Notes under the pieces: generated by a model
Told to the model about the DNA's origin: nothing
What the model saw: the letters and a program-made list of their open reading frames with translations, nothing else
The model's database searches: none
Shown here: in pieces, positions 1-10,321 of the stretch
Position numbering within the stretch: position 1 is the stretch's first letter
Layout of the letters: every line of letters starts with the position of its first letter
Program-made: the position numbers and the translations under genes
Assembly: GCF_024220585.1 (NCBI RefSeq)
Contig: NZ_JAMXKF010000014.1
Coordinates: forward strand, 62,001-126,000
From: Dyadobacter diqingensis
GTDB taxonomy: Bacteria > Bacteroidota > Bacteroidia > Cytophagales > Spirosomataceae
Reading direction: 5' to 3'
Length of the DNA stretch: 64,000 nucleotides

Positions 1-1488
1 GTGGTGAACGAAGCTGTCCCGGTGTTGACCACAGCATAAAAGCGGTAAGTGCCCGGGCCAAGGTAAGGTGTAGGCCATTGTCCGTTGGCACTACCCTCCA
101 CAGAGGACAGCTTATAGACACCTGGTTGACTGGCGTCCGCCACGGCATAACCCATACGGTTAGGCCATCCGCCATCGCTGGTTGCTGCCCAGATCTCCAC
201 GCTACTGATGGTAGAGCCAGCAGGAACGCAGGTCATGACACTAATGGCCGTTGTCACACGATTAGCTGTAGTTGTACTGGCTGTACCCACCACACTGGCA
301 TTGTTGGCTGGCGAGAGAACACTCGCCGTCAGAGCAGGACAACCTGTGACTGGGGGCGCAGTAAGCGTAACAGTGATGTAGTCCGTAGTCACCGTAGATG
401 TCGCCGTTTTTACGATGGCATAAAAGCGGTAAGTGCCTGGGCCAAGGTAAGGTATAGGCCACTGTCCGTTGGCGCTGCCTTCCACAGATGACAATTTGTA
501 AATACCTGGTTGACCAGCCTCAGCTACGGCATAACCCATACGGTTTGGAAAACCGCCATCGCTGGTTGTCGCCCAGATCTCCACACTATTGATGGTAGAA
601 CCTGTTGGAACACAGGTAGTGACACTAATGGCTGTCGTCACACGATTAGCAGTAGTTGTGCTCGCGGTACCCACCACACTGGCGTTGTTGGCTGGCGAGA
701 GAACACTCGCCGTCAGAGCAGGACAACCTGTGACAGGGGGCGCGGTAAGCGTAACGGTTATGTAGTCAGTCGTGACCGTAGAAGTCGCCGTTTTTACAAT
801 TGCATAAAAGCGGTAAGTGCCAGGACCAAGGTAAGGTATTGGCCACTGTCCGTTGGCACTACCTTCCACAGAGGACAATTTGTAAACACCCGGTTGACCA
901 GCATCAGCTACGGCATAACCCATCCGGTTTGGGAAACCGCCATCGATGGTTGTCGCCCAGATCTCCACACTGTTGATCGTCGAACCCGTAGGAACACAGG
1001 TCGTGACGCTGATGGCTGTCGTTACACGATTAGCCGTAGTTGTACTGGCTGTACCCACCACACTGGCGTTGTTGGCCGGCGAGAGAACACTCGCCGTCAG
1101 AACAGGACAACCTGTGACTGGGGGTGCCGTGAGCGTAACGGTTATGTAGTCAGTGGTGACCGTAGAAGTCGCAGTTTTTACGATGGCATAAAAGCGGTAA
1201 GTACCCGGGCCAAGGTAAGGTGTAGGCCACTGGCCGTTGGCGCTGCCCTCCACAGATGACAGCTTGTAAACGCCTGTTTGACTGGCATCCGCTACGGCAT
1301 AGCCCATCCGGTTAGGCCATCCGCCATCGCTGGTTGCTGCCCAGATCTCCACACTATTGATGGTGGTGCCGGTTGGAACACAGGTCGTGACGCTGATGGC
1401 AGTCGTCACACGATTAGCAGTAGTTGTGCTCGCGGTACCCACTACACTGGCGTTGTTGGTTGGTGAAAGAACACTCGCCGTCAAAGCC
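1..1488 (-). repeat. 384-bp in-frame tandem repeats (128 residues each), about 3.9 copies visible
   Basis: The same sequence block recurs at exact 384-bp spacing: a gcataaaagcgg-type block at 34, 418, 802 and 1186, and an actcgccgtc block at 321, 705, 1089 and 1473. The copies differ by scattered substitutions, so they are older than the repeats at 18.7-21.8 kb. Each unit encodes an Ig-like or beta-sandwich-like module with two cysteines (one in GCPALTAS, one in TCVPAG), a W-rich middle (VEIWAATSDGGWPNRMGYAV) and PGTYRFYAIV. The array continues past the left edge. Confidence 0.9.
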
Positions 1489-4400
1489 GAGCAACCTACA
1501 CCCAAATCAAGTCCTGCATAGTTCTGAGGACCGGGAGCCGTCCCCTGCCAAAAATTTATCATTTGACCATCAAAAACTACGCCATAGCCGGCAGATCCAA
1601 ATGTTGCCCCGGTTAGTTTTGAACTTCCATTGTAGAATTCCAGTTCAATTAATTCTCCGCTGCAATTGGGACCAGCTAAGAAACGTAGATATCGCCAGGC
1701 TGTAGTTGTTCGAATAAAGTATTCATTCCATCCGGAAGTTGGCATTTTATTAATCGTAGCCAGTGTAGTCCACCCGTTGGCATTTGAGATGTCATTTGAT
1801 CCCTGGATAACGCTACCGACAATATGATCCATACAGCAATCGGTACGAGGGTAAAAGCGAACCTTACTAACATTACCGCCAATATTTGATGCTAATTCAA
1901 CATTTCTAACTTTACTCCAAATTCGATCCGCAATCTCTAACATCCCGGCATCACCTGGATGCGTATCACCCGTATTGTTAGGGAATGCAGCCATAGAAAC
2001 CGGATCTTTTCCTGCCTTATAAACTTCGTTTGCAGACATGTCGCTCAGATCTACAAAAGGCAAGTTGCGTTCAGCTGCGACCTCCTGTATTTTGGTATTG
2101 GCAAGCGGTTGATCCGGCCACATCGAGTTAGTCACAATTACCTTGGCACCCGGCGTACTCACTGCCAGGATCTTATCAATTAACGTCTTAAATGCTTCTT
2201 TAAAATTTTGTGGGTTGACGTCAGAATTATTAACATTTTCTCCCAATCGGATAATTATTAAGTCGGGTTTGTTTCCTGATCCACCAAAGCCACTGATAAT
2301 ACGATTTTGAAAATCTGTATAATTGAAGGTAAGCCACCCAGCAATGCCACCACTTGGATAATTCCGTTCAAAGGGTGCCTCCCATAAGGGTAAAACCTGC
2401 ACATCAGGATTTATATCCCTGAAACGCTTTTCGAGAATATGGACAAAATCTTTTTCTTTCGTCGAGGAAGCCCGCCCCCATCCGCCGGCAGCAGTAAGCT
2501 CAGGTGATTGCCAGCCATCCGTACCGGACTGGGCTATTAATTTTGTAATGCTATTCCCTACAATAAGTACCCGGCTATATTTCTCAGAGACTAGTCCAGG
2601 GCTAGATGGGACATCTACCGCCGGATCATCCGTAATACCGTTACTCCACCCAGGCTGGTTAGCATAGTTATAGTGGAAGCTCTTGAGCAAATTACCACCG
2701 CTATTGTTTTCGCGGATGTCGGAGAGACGGCTAAAATTGTCGTAGTTGTACCAAGTGACCTTGCCAGAAGGGTCTGTTATGGATTCGACACCAACGAGCG
2801 ATTTATAGTTGTAGGTAGTCGTTGCAGTAACCGTTGTCCCGTCAGCCTCTGTCTTCGCTTTAAGCAAGTCGGTTTTACCTACATCGGTTAATCCATAATA
2901 TTCAAGTTTGGTAGTTGCACCTCCCTTTTCTTTAAAAGTTAACAGATTTCCGCGGTCGTCATAAGTCAAAAACTCCACAAGGTTAAATGCGGGGCCCTGC
3001 CCTATCTTGGTATCCACCTTCTTTGGTAAATACAAACTGCCACCCGGGTTAAAATATTCAGTGTTAACCCAAGTCAATGTTGCTCCATTTTCTATACTCC
3101 TTGTTTCCTCTATAATGGGACTCACCATATTTTTCGTTACCATCGCAGGATATACCCCAGTGGAATAGTCGAAAGGGTATTTATAAGATGTAACAATATT
3201 ACGCCCCCTGCTATCCGAGGCCTTGCTTTGACTAAGCTGGGTAAAATTTGGATTATTATAAAAATACTCCTTTATGGTTTCAATCGGTGTGCCAGGGTTA
3301 TTCAGATCGTAAACTTTCGTTTTTTCGCTCTTTAAGTAATTCCAATTCTTTATCATTGCCGGATAAAAGAACCCATGGTTTTTTTTATTAAAAATGGCTC
3401 CACCTGCCGGAAAAGGAATGTCCCTTACTTCGGCTGCATACTGATAAGTAGGCGTACTTAAATAATAATCATATTCTGCCTCTTTAACCTTTACAAAAAC
3501 AGAACCTGATTTTACAAAATCTTCCTGCTTCAATAAGTTACCATTTGATTTAAATGGCTTACTGGAAATGAGAGGAGGCCTGTAATAGGAAAAATTGTTG
3601 ACAACATCAGATTGATTATCATAGTAAAAAATAGATTGCCCATTTTCACCACCAGCACCATAGCTTACAACCACCTGATCATAACCGACAACCGACCCGC
3701 CAGCAGAAGCGCTCAGAGGAATGATGCTGTTAGAAGTACGAAGTATCAATATAGAATTTTTTGTATCCGTTCCACCTGGGCCACTAACAAGACACTTTCT
3801 GTCTTCCGCATAGGTGTATTGCGGTTTTGTCATCAATCTCCCTGTTGACTTCTCGATGCTTTGCCCATTGGAGCCTGTCTGGGTAAGTCTATATTTAAAT
3901 GTCTTAACGTTGCTCTTCACTCCGTCGTTGACGGTAATGGTTTTCAGGCGTAAGCCGCCACCATTTTTCATAGCTCCCTCGGTTGCTTCCAAAGGCTCAA
4001 ACCAGGAGAAATTGATTCCGAAATCAGCAATTAAGACCCCGTTTTCGTTACTGGCTATGGCACGCCAGATATACTTACCAGGCATAATGTTATAGATTGT
4101 ATTGTCGTGACTAATCCCCCCCGTTGTTCCCTGAGGACTGCAACCTTTTTTGATGCAGGGAGAAGTCGAACCGTCCGAATTTGCCGTACATTCCTGCATG
4201 GTAAACATATCATATGTTCCCCGGGAAATCCCTGTTGCCTTGTCAATTAACTCAAAGTACACCTTACCGGACTGGCCTGATATTGTGCTACATGCCGTCG
4301 GATTATTTAGCCTTACGAATGCGCTTAATTTTAAGGTTGTGGTCAGCCCACCCTCTGCCGTCACCGCACGGGAAAAATCAACCTCAAAATCCTGAGATAC

Positions 4401-6035
4401 CCCTGGCTGGTTCTTATTATATAGTAGGTTAACATTCTTCGCTACCGGGGTCCCCATATTATTGCCCGCAAATGAATGATCGTTTTTATTGGAGTTATTA
4501 ACATCATAATCATGGGCTTCAAAATCAAATTCCGTATTCCCTCCCGTAGGATAGGTGATCTTTTTCAGGCTGAATGCCTTAATATAATCCGGGCCGGTAT
4601 CCCTTTCGGTGCCAGTTAGTTGCCCGAAAATTTCCTTGATGTTAGCTGAGGAAGAAGAGAAAGGTGAAAAAGTAGGAATCAAACTCGTAGTACCCTGCTT
4701 TCCATTGTAGTAGCCCCAATGATCCTGAGCGAATGAAGTTTTCGCAGGCAAATCAGAGTATCCGGTGCTGCTTTCAAAATAGTCAAAAACATGCGGCATT
4801 AGAGCACTCCCACTAGCGGACTTTTCTGTTACTGACAACAATTTCAGCCTTTTCGATACCGAACCGCTTCCATCGCTGGTGGCTGGCACATCGGCATCCG
4901 CCGTTCCATCAAAATAAGCGTAGCTAAAATCAAATGCTTTTAAAAGGGTCTTTACACCACCGGGCTTATTGTAAATTTCAACAGTTTTAAGCTTTTTATC
5001 GTACGATAGATCTTCCCGGTTTTCAAAAATAAATTTCACAGAACCATTCTGAAACGTGATCTCATTCAAATAAACCGTTGAAATATATCTAGGTGGGATA
5101 CGGCCAATCGTATGAGTAAGAACAGGTGTCGGGTTTTCTCCCGTATTACAAGTTTCTCCAATAGAATGTATCCCTAGTGTTTCAGTGATTGCACCCTGGG
5201 GATAATTAAAAGCATCATTTATTGTATTATAGCTAAGGCTGATAGCAGATCCTTCCGGGGAAGTTATCTGGGTGAGATACCACGACGAAACCGAGTTTCC
5301 ACCGCTGGCATTTCTGAATGTTTCCTTCTGATTAAATAAATAGGCAGTTCCGTCTGGTGTCTTTATTTCCCAGGAAATATCAGCTCCATTATTTGCTTCA
5401 ATCATCTTGATACGAATGTCGCTCTTTTCGTTCATGATGATTTCCCTGGTCCTGCTTATGATAAATTTACCTGAATACCCCGCGAAATTAAAGTTATAAA
5501 TATCCGGCTGGTATTCATTGTTAGTGCTTTCTTCCACCTTCAATGACACAGTCTTCGGGCCGCCATCCTGTTGCGAGTAAAAATTGAAGTTAAATGCACT
5601 TTGGTTGTTAGCTATGTCGGCTCCCATTTGCATATTTGCAGTAGGGAAATAATTTGTTGGCAGATTATCCGCAGGACTAAAATATCTGCTCAGGGTAAAG
5701 TCGTCTTCACCCATCACCGTTCTGGAAATCACTCCTCCGGCATTCAATGCCCAGCCCAAACCGACCTGGCTAGCCTCGTCGGCTACTTTAATACCCGAAG
5801 GGTGGTAGCTGATGGAGATAGGCAGACTTACCTTGCCTTCCTGCGCAGTATAAATCGGAACAGATATATTGGCAGTACCTGTATAGTAACTGACAGGTAT
5901 GTCAACGTACCTGGTTAAACTGGCAGCCTGAGGGGATGGTGGGACGATCTTAGGTATGTAACTATCCGTTGTTTGACCATACGCTCCCACGCATAATATA
6001 AGAAGAAATAAAAGGGCAGATTTAAAAGTCTTCAT
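1..6035 (-). CDS. YD/RHS-like scaffold fused to SGNH hydrolase and 128-aa tandem repeats (3' end off window)
   Basis: The frame opens at an ATG at 6035, followed by a clear signal peptide (MKTFKSALLFLLILCVGAYG), and reads to the left edge for about 2011 codons; I saw no stop at the places I translated. Residues 25 to about 1130 match the Bacteroidota family of long secreted RHS/YD-type proteins: PVSYYTGTANISVPIYT near the start, many Y-D and G-N turns, and a YD-like NYDNFSRLSDIREN near residue 1105. Residues about 1150-1365 form an SGNH/GDSL-type hydrolase: VGNSIT with Ser1162, RLGENVNNS near 1264, and DTHPGDAG with Asp1357 and His1359 as the likely catalytic pair. A discoidin/F5-8-like stretch follows (about 1370-1510), then the tandem repeats. 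It is probably exported and acts on the cell surface or outside. The substrate is unknown, and any C-terminal sorting domain lies beyond the edge. Confidence 0.85.
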   Translation of the reverse strand, partial: MKTFKSALLFLLILCVGAYGQTTDSYIPKIVPPSPQAASLTRYVDIPVSYYTGTANISVPIYTAQEGKVSLPISISYHPSGIKVADEASQVGLGWALNAGGVISRTVMGEDDFTLSRYFSPADNLPTNYFPTANMQMGADIANNQSAFNFNFYSQQDGGPKTVSLKVEESTNNEYQPDIYNFNFAGYSGKFIISRTREIIMNEKSDIRIKMIEANNGADISWEIKTPDGTAYLFNQKETFRNASGGNSVSSWYLTQITSPEGSAISLSYNTINDAFNYPQGAITETLGIHSIGETCNTGENPTPVLTHTIGRIPPRYISTVYLNEITFQNGSVKFIFENREDLSYDKKLKTVEIYNKPGGVKTLLKAFDFSYAYFDGTADADVPATSDGSGSVSKRLKLLSVTEKSASGSALMPHVFDYFESSTGYSDLPAKTSFAQDHWGYYNGKQGTTSLIPTFSPFSSSSANIKEIFGQLTGTERDTGPDYIKAFSLKKITYPTGGNTEFDFEAHDYDVNNSNKNDHSFAGNNMGTPVAKNVNLLYNKNQPGVSQDFEVDFSRAVTAEGGLTTTLKLSAFVRLNNPTACSTISGQSGKVYFELIDKATGISRGTYDMFTMQECTANSDGSTSPCIKKGCSPQGTTGGISHDNTIYNIMPGKYIWRAIASNENGVLIADFGINFSWFEPLEATEGAMKNGGGLRLKTITVNDGVKSNVKTFKYRLTQTGSNGQSIEKSTGRLMTKPQYTYAEDRKCLVSGPGGTDTKNSILILRTSNSIIPLSASAGGSVVGYDQVVVSYGAGGENGQSIFYYDNQSDVVNNFSYYRPPLISSKPFKSNGNLLKQEDFVKSGSVFVKVKEAEYDYYLSTPTYQYAAEVRDIPFPAGGAIFNKKNHGFFYPAMIKNWNYLKSEKTKVYDLNNPGTPIETIKEYFYNNPNFTQLSQSKASDSRGRNIVTSYKYPFDYSTGVYPAMVTKNMVSPIIEETRSIENGATLTWVNTEYFNPGGSLYLPKKVDTKIGQGPAFNLVEFLTYDDRGNLLTFKEKGGATTKLEYYGLTDVGKTDLLKAKTEADGTTVTATTTYNYKSLVGVESITDPSGKVTWYNYDNFSRLSDIRENNSGGNLLKSFHYNYANQPGWSNGITDDPAVDVPSSPGLVSEKYSRVLIVGNSITKLIAQSGTDGWQSPELTAAGGWGRASSTKEKDFVHILEKRFRDINPDVQVLPLWEAPFERNYPSGGIAGWLTFNYTDFQNRIISGFGGSGNKPDLIIIRLGENVNNSDVNPQNFKEAFKTLIDKILAVSTPGAKVIVTNSMWPDQPLANTKIQEVAAERNLPFVDLSDMSANEVYKAGKDPVSMAAFPNNTGDTHPGDAGMLEIADRIWSKVRNVELASNIGGNVSKVRFYPRTDCCMDHIVGSVIQGSNDISNANGWTTLATINKMPTSGWNEYFIRTTTAWRYLRFLAGPNCSGELIELEFYNGSSKLTGATFGSAGYGVVFDGQMINFWQGTAPGPQNYAGLDLGVGCSALTASVLSPTNNASVVGTASTTTANRVTTAISVTTCVPTGTTINSVEIWAATSDGGWPNRMGYAVADASQTGVYKLSSVEGSANGQWPTPYLGPGTYRFYAIVKTATSTVTTDYITVTLTAPPVTGCPVLTASVLSPANNASVVGTASTTTANRVTTAISVTTCVPTGSTINSVEIWATTIDGGFPNRMGYAVADAGQPGVYKLSSVEGSANGQWPIPYLGPGTYRFYAIVKTATSTVTTDYITVTLTAPPVTGCPALTASVLSPANNASVVGTASTTTANRVTTAISVTTCVPTGSTINSVEIWATTSDGGFPNRMGYAVAEAGQPGIYKLSSVEGSANGQWPIPYLGPGTYRFYAIVKTATSTVTTDYITVTLTAPPVTGCPALTASVLSPANNASVVGTASTTTANRVTTAISVMTCVPAGSTISSVEIWAATSDGGWPNRMGYAVADASQPGVYKLSSVEGSANGQWPTPYLGPGTYRFYAVVNTGTASFT

Positions 6036-6366
6036 GTAGTGAAATTTATTTTACCGTGGCAATAACTCAATAATGTAACCGTCCAAATCATTTTAAATCA
6101 TCGCTTTGGCTTGGCAGTACCATTGTTCGATTTTTCTTTAGTGTCTATTTTTTCGTCACTCAAACTGGCCCGATACTTTTCCAACGAACTAGCTGTAATG
6201 TTGCCGTTATATGAGCCGTGTTCCATGAATCCGGGCTGTATTATTAGCTAGTATGCTTCCAAAGTCACATGTGATGTCCAAATCGATGATGTAAAATCGA
6301 AGCATTAGAATCTTGGAGACTTTTGCTGTCAAAAAATCTTCTATTCGTTGCATAAAACGCCAGCAA
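6036..6366. other. Intergenic region with a possible 42-codon remnant
   Basis: No solid gene is seen. On the minus strand 6098-6226 reads as a 42-codon frame from ATG to TGA with a charged, coding-like C-terminus (SLSDEKIDTKEK). An in-frame stop precedes it and no family is recognisable, so it may be a leftover C-terminus or chance. The upstream region of the YD/SGNH gene lies here. Confidence 0.3.
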
Positions 6367-8787
6367 TCATTCGGGCTGCTTTATCACGACAGTACTTCGA
6401 ATCACACCGCTTTCTTCGACACTTATAATGTAATTCCCAGTTGTTAGGTCAGTCGTATCTAAAGTTGTTCTGTAAAGCCCTTTTTCGGGTCTTAGTTGAT
6501 GAACCTGAAGTTCCCTTCCCAACAAATCGACAAGCCTCAACGTTGCAGAATTGCCATACGCAGGCATAGTCACTTCTAAATTTGTGATAACCGGATTAGG
6601 ATATGCGATCAGTTTTCCGTCCTCAGATGTTACCCTATTATCAGCTTTTATGTTTTCAGGCAGGAACCCGAAATCCAGGTCATGGATATTGACGCCGGCC
6701 GCCCCGGTTTGGAAGGCAATCACCGCATGGTTACCAACCTTTATAGCGTCGTTGTCGATTTCCTTGTCGTCTCTTTGCCTGACACGGCTTGGTTTAAGCT
6801 TCCCATCATTCAAGCCGATCCGTATCTCATAGGCCGTTCCGGGTTTAAGCCCCTTGCTTACGTTCGCTTCACTAAACAGGTACATCCCGTTTGTATCCGA
6901 TCTGGTGTTTGCTATCTTAGCTCCTGCCTCATATAAATCCAACGGCATATCAGCAAGAGCGGGCTCCTCTGGATCCTGGATCCCGTCACCGTTGGTATCC
7001 GACCATACGCGGTTGCCGACCGCTATCGGGGGCAACCCTGTGATCAACGCCAGACCGCCTACTCCGTTCGCCTTGCCAAATGTGCCCTGCTGCGCATTCC
7101 CGTAAAGCAACCAGCCACGACTGGTCCTCCCATCTGCAATAAAAAATGATTTGATCCCTCCTGAATTGAATTCCTGGGTTGGCTCGTGCGCTGTCATAAA
7201 TACCTCCCCGGTCGCCGGGATCGCCAATATCCCTCCAGCCCCGGTTTCTTCGTGTATGATACGGTTGTCCCGTTTTTCATCCCGGAACTTAAAATCATCC
7301 TGAAAAAAGAATTCACCACCCTTGGGACCCTGCGTGTTATCTCTTCCTTCCGTTGAAAAATCGCCGGCTACGGCATTATCTTCCAGACTGAACTTCACAT
7401 TCTTATTTCCTGGTCTACGGGGAAATACGCGTAGAATATCACCCGCCGCCACAGCAGCATAGCTGGCTTTTCCCGTAGGGTCAGGTTGGCCGGTACCCGA
7501 CTGATGACCAAACCTGTCCATAAAACCAAGTATCATCACTCCTTGCTGATCAAATGCAATCGAGGACAGGATTGGCTGTGGTCTGGCCACCGTAGAAGGC
7601 AGAGCGCTCTGTAAAGCTTTACTAAAATCATCGGTCCATGGATTCCAGCTCTTTAGCCCCAGTTCTGCCACTGCTGTACCACGAGGATAGTCCAGCGATG
7701 TACTGAATACTTCATTAAATTTTTTTGTGGATGGGTCCAGTGCGTATACGGTCGCCCTCAAATCAGCGACTGACTGGGACCCGGCCGCATCGCATACCGC
7801 ACCTACATATACGTAACTCCCCTGTACCTTCACAGCAAAAGGTCTGCTGGTACCTCCGGGGCACCCCGACAAAGGAACTTTATACGTAGTAATATCAGCA
7901 GAGGTAGGTCTTGCTGCCGTGTCCGCCGGAATCCTGATGCTATACAATGTCCGATCGAACAAATTCATGATATAGAGAAATTGACCGTCGTCGGAAATGT
8001 CCATCCCGCCCAAACTTACTTTACCTACATCGCTCATAAACTTACCGTCAACATAACTGCTGTCAACAGCACGCCTTAATCCTTCGTGGTGATCGTCGCC
8101 AGTTGGCACACCAAGGGTTTTAAGATCCAGCCAGCTAATGGTATGGTGCGTCAGCCAATCTGTACGATAGATCCCTCCTGTTCCAAGAGGGCCGTAACCG
8201 ACGTGCCGCTTGGCCAAGGCAGCAGAATACAAATGTTGTGAAGCCCTGTTGAATGCCACTCCCCACAATGCTCCAACCTGCCGCGAATTAGCCAGGCTCA
8301 CTGCTGAGCTATCTTCTAATGCTAAGGCATTTAACGCTGAAAAACTGTTGTTACCGCTGCCATTGATGTAAACAGGAGATACCAGAAATGGCCTGGGTGA
8401 AACATAATATTCTGGTCGGTACCCGCTCCAGTTCACTTCTGTCGCAGGGCTTCTGACAAAACGTACCGAGGGGGTTAACCCACTGCTCTGTAGTGCTTTT
8501 GACTCTTCCTCGAAAATAAGCTTTACATACTTACCTTCCGGGACATCCAGAAAATAATCGCCCGATTTATCGCTCAATGTTTGCGCAATAACTTCGTATT
8601 TACCAGATTGTGAAAACCCATACGCTTTAATGCGAACATTGTGGATATTTTGTCCTGGATTGAAAGCTGACGTACTAACACCTGAATTAGTACTATAAGA
8701 TACATTTCCGCTAATTTGGGCTATTGACAAACACGGTGAACTTAAAATTGAAGTAAAGAAAAGGTGAAGCCAAATACGCTTTTGCAT
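6367..8787 (-). CDS. Secreted SdrD_B-domain protein with T9SS type A sorting domain
   Basis: A 806-residue secreted protein. I chose the ATG at 8787 because it gives a clean signal peptide (MQKRIWLHLFFTSILSS, ending SIAQ); an in-frame ATG at 8832 and a TTG at 8859 lie upstream. The first ~90 residues after the signal look like a CnaB/SdrD_B-type beta domain. The large middle reads like a propeller-type repetitive region with phrases such as DISDDGQFLYIMNLFDRTL. An SdrD_B module (VGNRVWSDTNGDGIQDPEEP) lies at about 590-680. The last ~80 residues are a T9SS type A C-terminal domain (AYPNPV at its start, then LVDLLGRE and GNYIISV), so the protein should be exported by type IX secretion and attached to or released from the surface. 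The ligand or substrate is unknown. Confidence 0.85.
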   Translation of the reverse strand: MQKRIWLHLFFTSILSSPCLSIAQISGNVSYSTNSGVSTSAFNPGQNIHNVRIKAYGFSQSGKYEVIAQTLSDKSGDYFLDVPEGKYVKLIFEEESKALQSSGLTPSVRFVRSPATEVNWSGYRPEYYVSPRPFLVSPVYINGSGNNSFSALNALALEDSSAVSLANSRQVGALWGVAFNRASQHLYSAALAKRHVGYGPLGTGGIYRTDWLTHHTISWLDLKTLGVPTGDDHHEGLRRAVDSSYVDGKFMSDVGKVSLGGMDISDDGQFLYIMNLFDRTLYSIRIPADTAARPTSADITTYKVPLSGCPGGTSRPFAVKVQGSYVYVGAVCDAAGSQSVADLRATVYALDPSTKKFNEVFSTSLDYPRGTAVAELGLKSWNPWTDDFSKALQSALPSTVARPQPILSSIAFDQQGVMILGFMDRFGHQSGTGQPDPTGKASYAAVAAGDILRVFPRRPGNKNVKFSLEDNAVAGDFSTEGRDNTQGPKGGEFFFQDDFKFRDEKRDNRIIHEETGAGGILAIPATGEVFMTAHEPTQEFNSGGIKSFFIADGRTSRGWLLYGNAQQGTFGKANGVGGLALITGLPPIAVGNRVWSDTNGDGIQDPEEPALADMPLDLYEAGAKIANTRSDTNGMYLFSEANVSKGLKPGTAYEIRIGLNDGKLKPSRVRQRDDKEIDNDAIKVGNHAVIAFQTGAAGVNIHDLDFGFLPENIKADNRVTSEDGKLIAYPNPVITNLEVTMPAYGNSATLRLVDLLGRELQVHQLRPEKGLYRTTLDTTDLTTGNYIISVEESGVIRSTVVIKQPE

Positions 8788-9742
8788 AGACCATAAAGTT
8801 ATTCCTGGTACTGCTTTCCTGTTTTGTTCCATAAAACAAATGTTTAGTTGTCGGGGCAATAATAAAATTCACTGACAGCACGATACAAAATGTACCGCGT
8901 TGATGAGGTAAATAACATTCTTCAATAAAAGCTGATATTGGCAGGACAGTAAGTCGCGATCGTACTGTTACCTACGAACATATATAATAAAGACAGTTAA
9001 GATTAATTTCGGCATGTCGCCATTGCTAGCCAACCTTACCCCTTCGGTCAAGTTTTACTCCGATTATACTGAAATAATTTTCTACTCTCTTTGTGGCAAG
9101 AAAGAGTCTAACCGCTATTTCCAAATTTCCTTTGTGGTCGCCGAACACCAGCTTTGACGTCGACTTTACGCTTCAAACGAGAATGATTGTAAGATATCTG
9201 TGTCTACGCATCGGTTGTGGATTTACTCACACTGGTACGGTTATAGTATGAAACGCCCATCGACACAACGACAGTTTACTTTGATCTTTGAAAATTAGAT
9301 CATTTTTCCTGAAGGTATATGTGTCGCATATAGCTCTCTGCGTCTTCTTAAATATTTTCTATTGAAGATTAAGCTTTTCTACAAATTGTTTAAAATATTG
9401 TTCACCAGCATATTGATATGCGATCAACCTTGTAGGTGTTAAATCTATTCACCATAATAGACTTTTGATGGTTATTGATCGTTTATATGTAATCTGAAAA
9501 TCCAACGCTTTTTAACCTGTACATTATGGGATGGTCTCTGGTGTGTTTCCATTTTCAAAAAAGCATATATGAGGGGGTTTAAATCTTTTCATAAATCTAT
9601 AATGTTTATTAGTAAAGAAACCGGGCAAAGCACCGCACCAGCAGCAAACTCGTACAGGGCTTTATGATGTAAATGTACGATGAACAAAAGTAACCGACAA
9701 TTGACTTTTTGCAATAAATGCATTGACTTTTGACAAGTACTA
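8788..9742. other. Gene-poor region
   Basis: About 950 bases without a frame I would defend. Short open frames on both strands have no family likeness. The segment looks like degraded or regulatory DNA between the secreted protein and the Crp/Fnr gene. Confidence 0.5.
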
Positions 9743-10321
9743 TCATAATTTCTCTTTCGCATTTTTCTTCCTGAACCTTGATATGGATTCGGCATTTGTC
9801 CCTAGATAACTTGCCAGTTGTTGCCCTTGTACACGATCTGTAACGTACTTGTGATGGCTTACAAATTCTTTATATCGTTCAGATGCAGACATATGGCTCA
9901 GGTTATAGATTCTGTCCTTACCTTGTCGAATTATGTTTTGTGTTAAATAATCAACTATCATTTTTAATTCTGCGTGTTTTTCCAGAAGGCGATAATAATC
10001 TTTTTTGGAAATGGATATTAAGACCGTTGGACAGCAGGTTTCGAGGTATTCAATCGATTTATTGTCGAAAATGAAGCTATCAGGCAAAACTGCAAATTCT
10101 CCTTTGGAAAAAAACCAGTTTGTCCACTCATACTCATCCATAACTGAGTATGCTCTGATCACACCCTCCTGTATAAAATAAATATTTTCCTGAATTTCAC
10201 CCGGCGACAAAATCGTAGCTCCCGATTTATAGTGCCGGCTATGAGATACTTCACTGACGAATTCTTGTAAATTGGAATTTAACCTGAAATGCGATTGAAG
10301 GAATTCTAAAAAAAATTGCAT
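9743..10321 (-). CDS. Crp/Fnr-family transcriptional regulator
   Basis: A 192-residue protein of the usual length for the Bacteroidota Crp/Fnr family. Residues about 20-115 form the cyclic-nucleotide-binding-type beta roll (KSGATILSPGEIQENIYFIQEGVIRAY). A long linking helix follows (about 115-145), then a compact winged-helix DNA-binding region ending in QLASYLGTNAESISRFRKK, which is the recognition helix. The family usually responds to a small ligand or redox state, but many Bacteroidota members lack the cAMP-binding residues and the signal cannot be read here. It is isolated, with no operon partner; its nearest relative in the window is the frameshifted gene at 11042-11607. Confidence 0.85.
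   Translation of the reverse strand: MQFFLEFLQSHFRLNSNLQEFVSEVSHSRHYKSGATILSPGEIQENIYFIQEGVIRAYSVMDEYEWTNWFFSKGEFAVLPDSFIFDNKSIEYLETCCPTVLISISKKDYYRLLEKHAELKMIVDYLTQNIIRQGKDRIYNLSHMSASERYKEFVSHHKYVTDRVQGQQLASYLGTNAESISRFRKKNAKEKL

Noticed and set aside
78..1466. Long plus-strand frames over the left-edge repeats
   Set aside because: They recur with the 384-bp repeat and are antisense shadows of the minus-strand coding sequence, whose translation has a signal peptide and real domains.
9589..9795. 68-codon minus-strand frame overlapping the end of the Crp/Fnr gene
   Set aside because: No family likeness, and it overlaps a well-supported gene in another frame.
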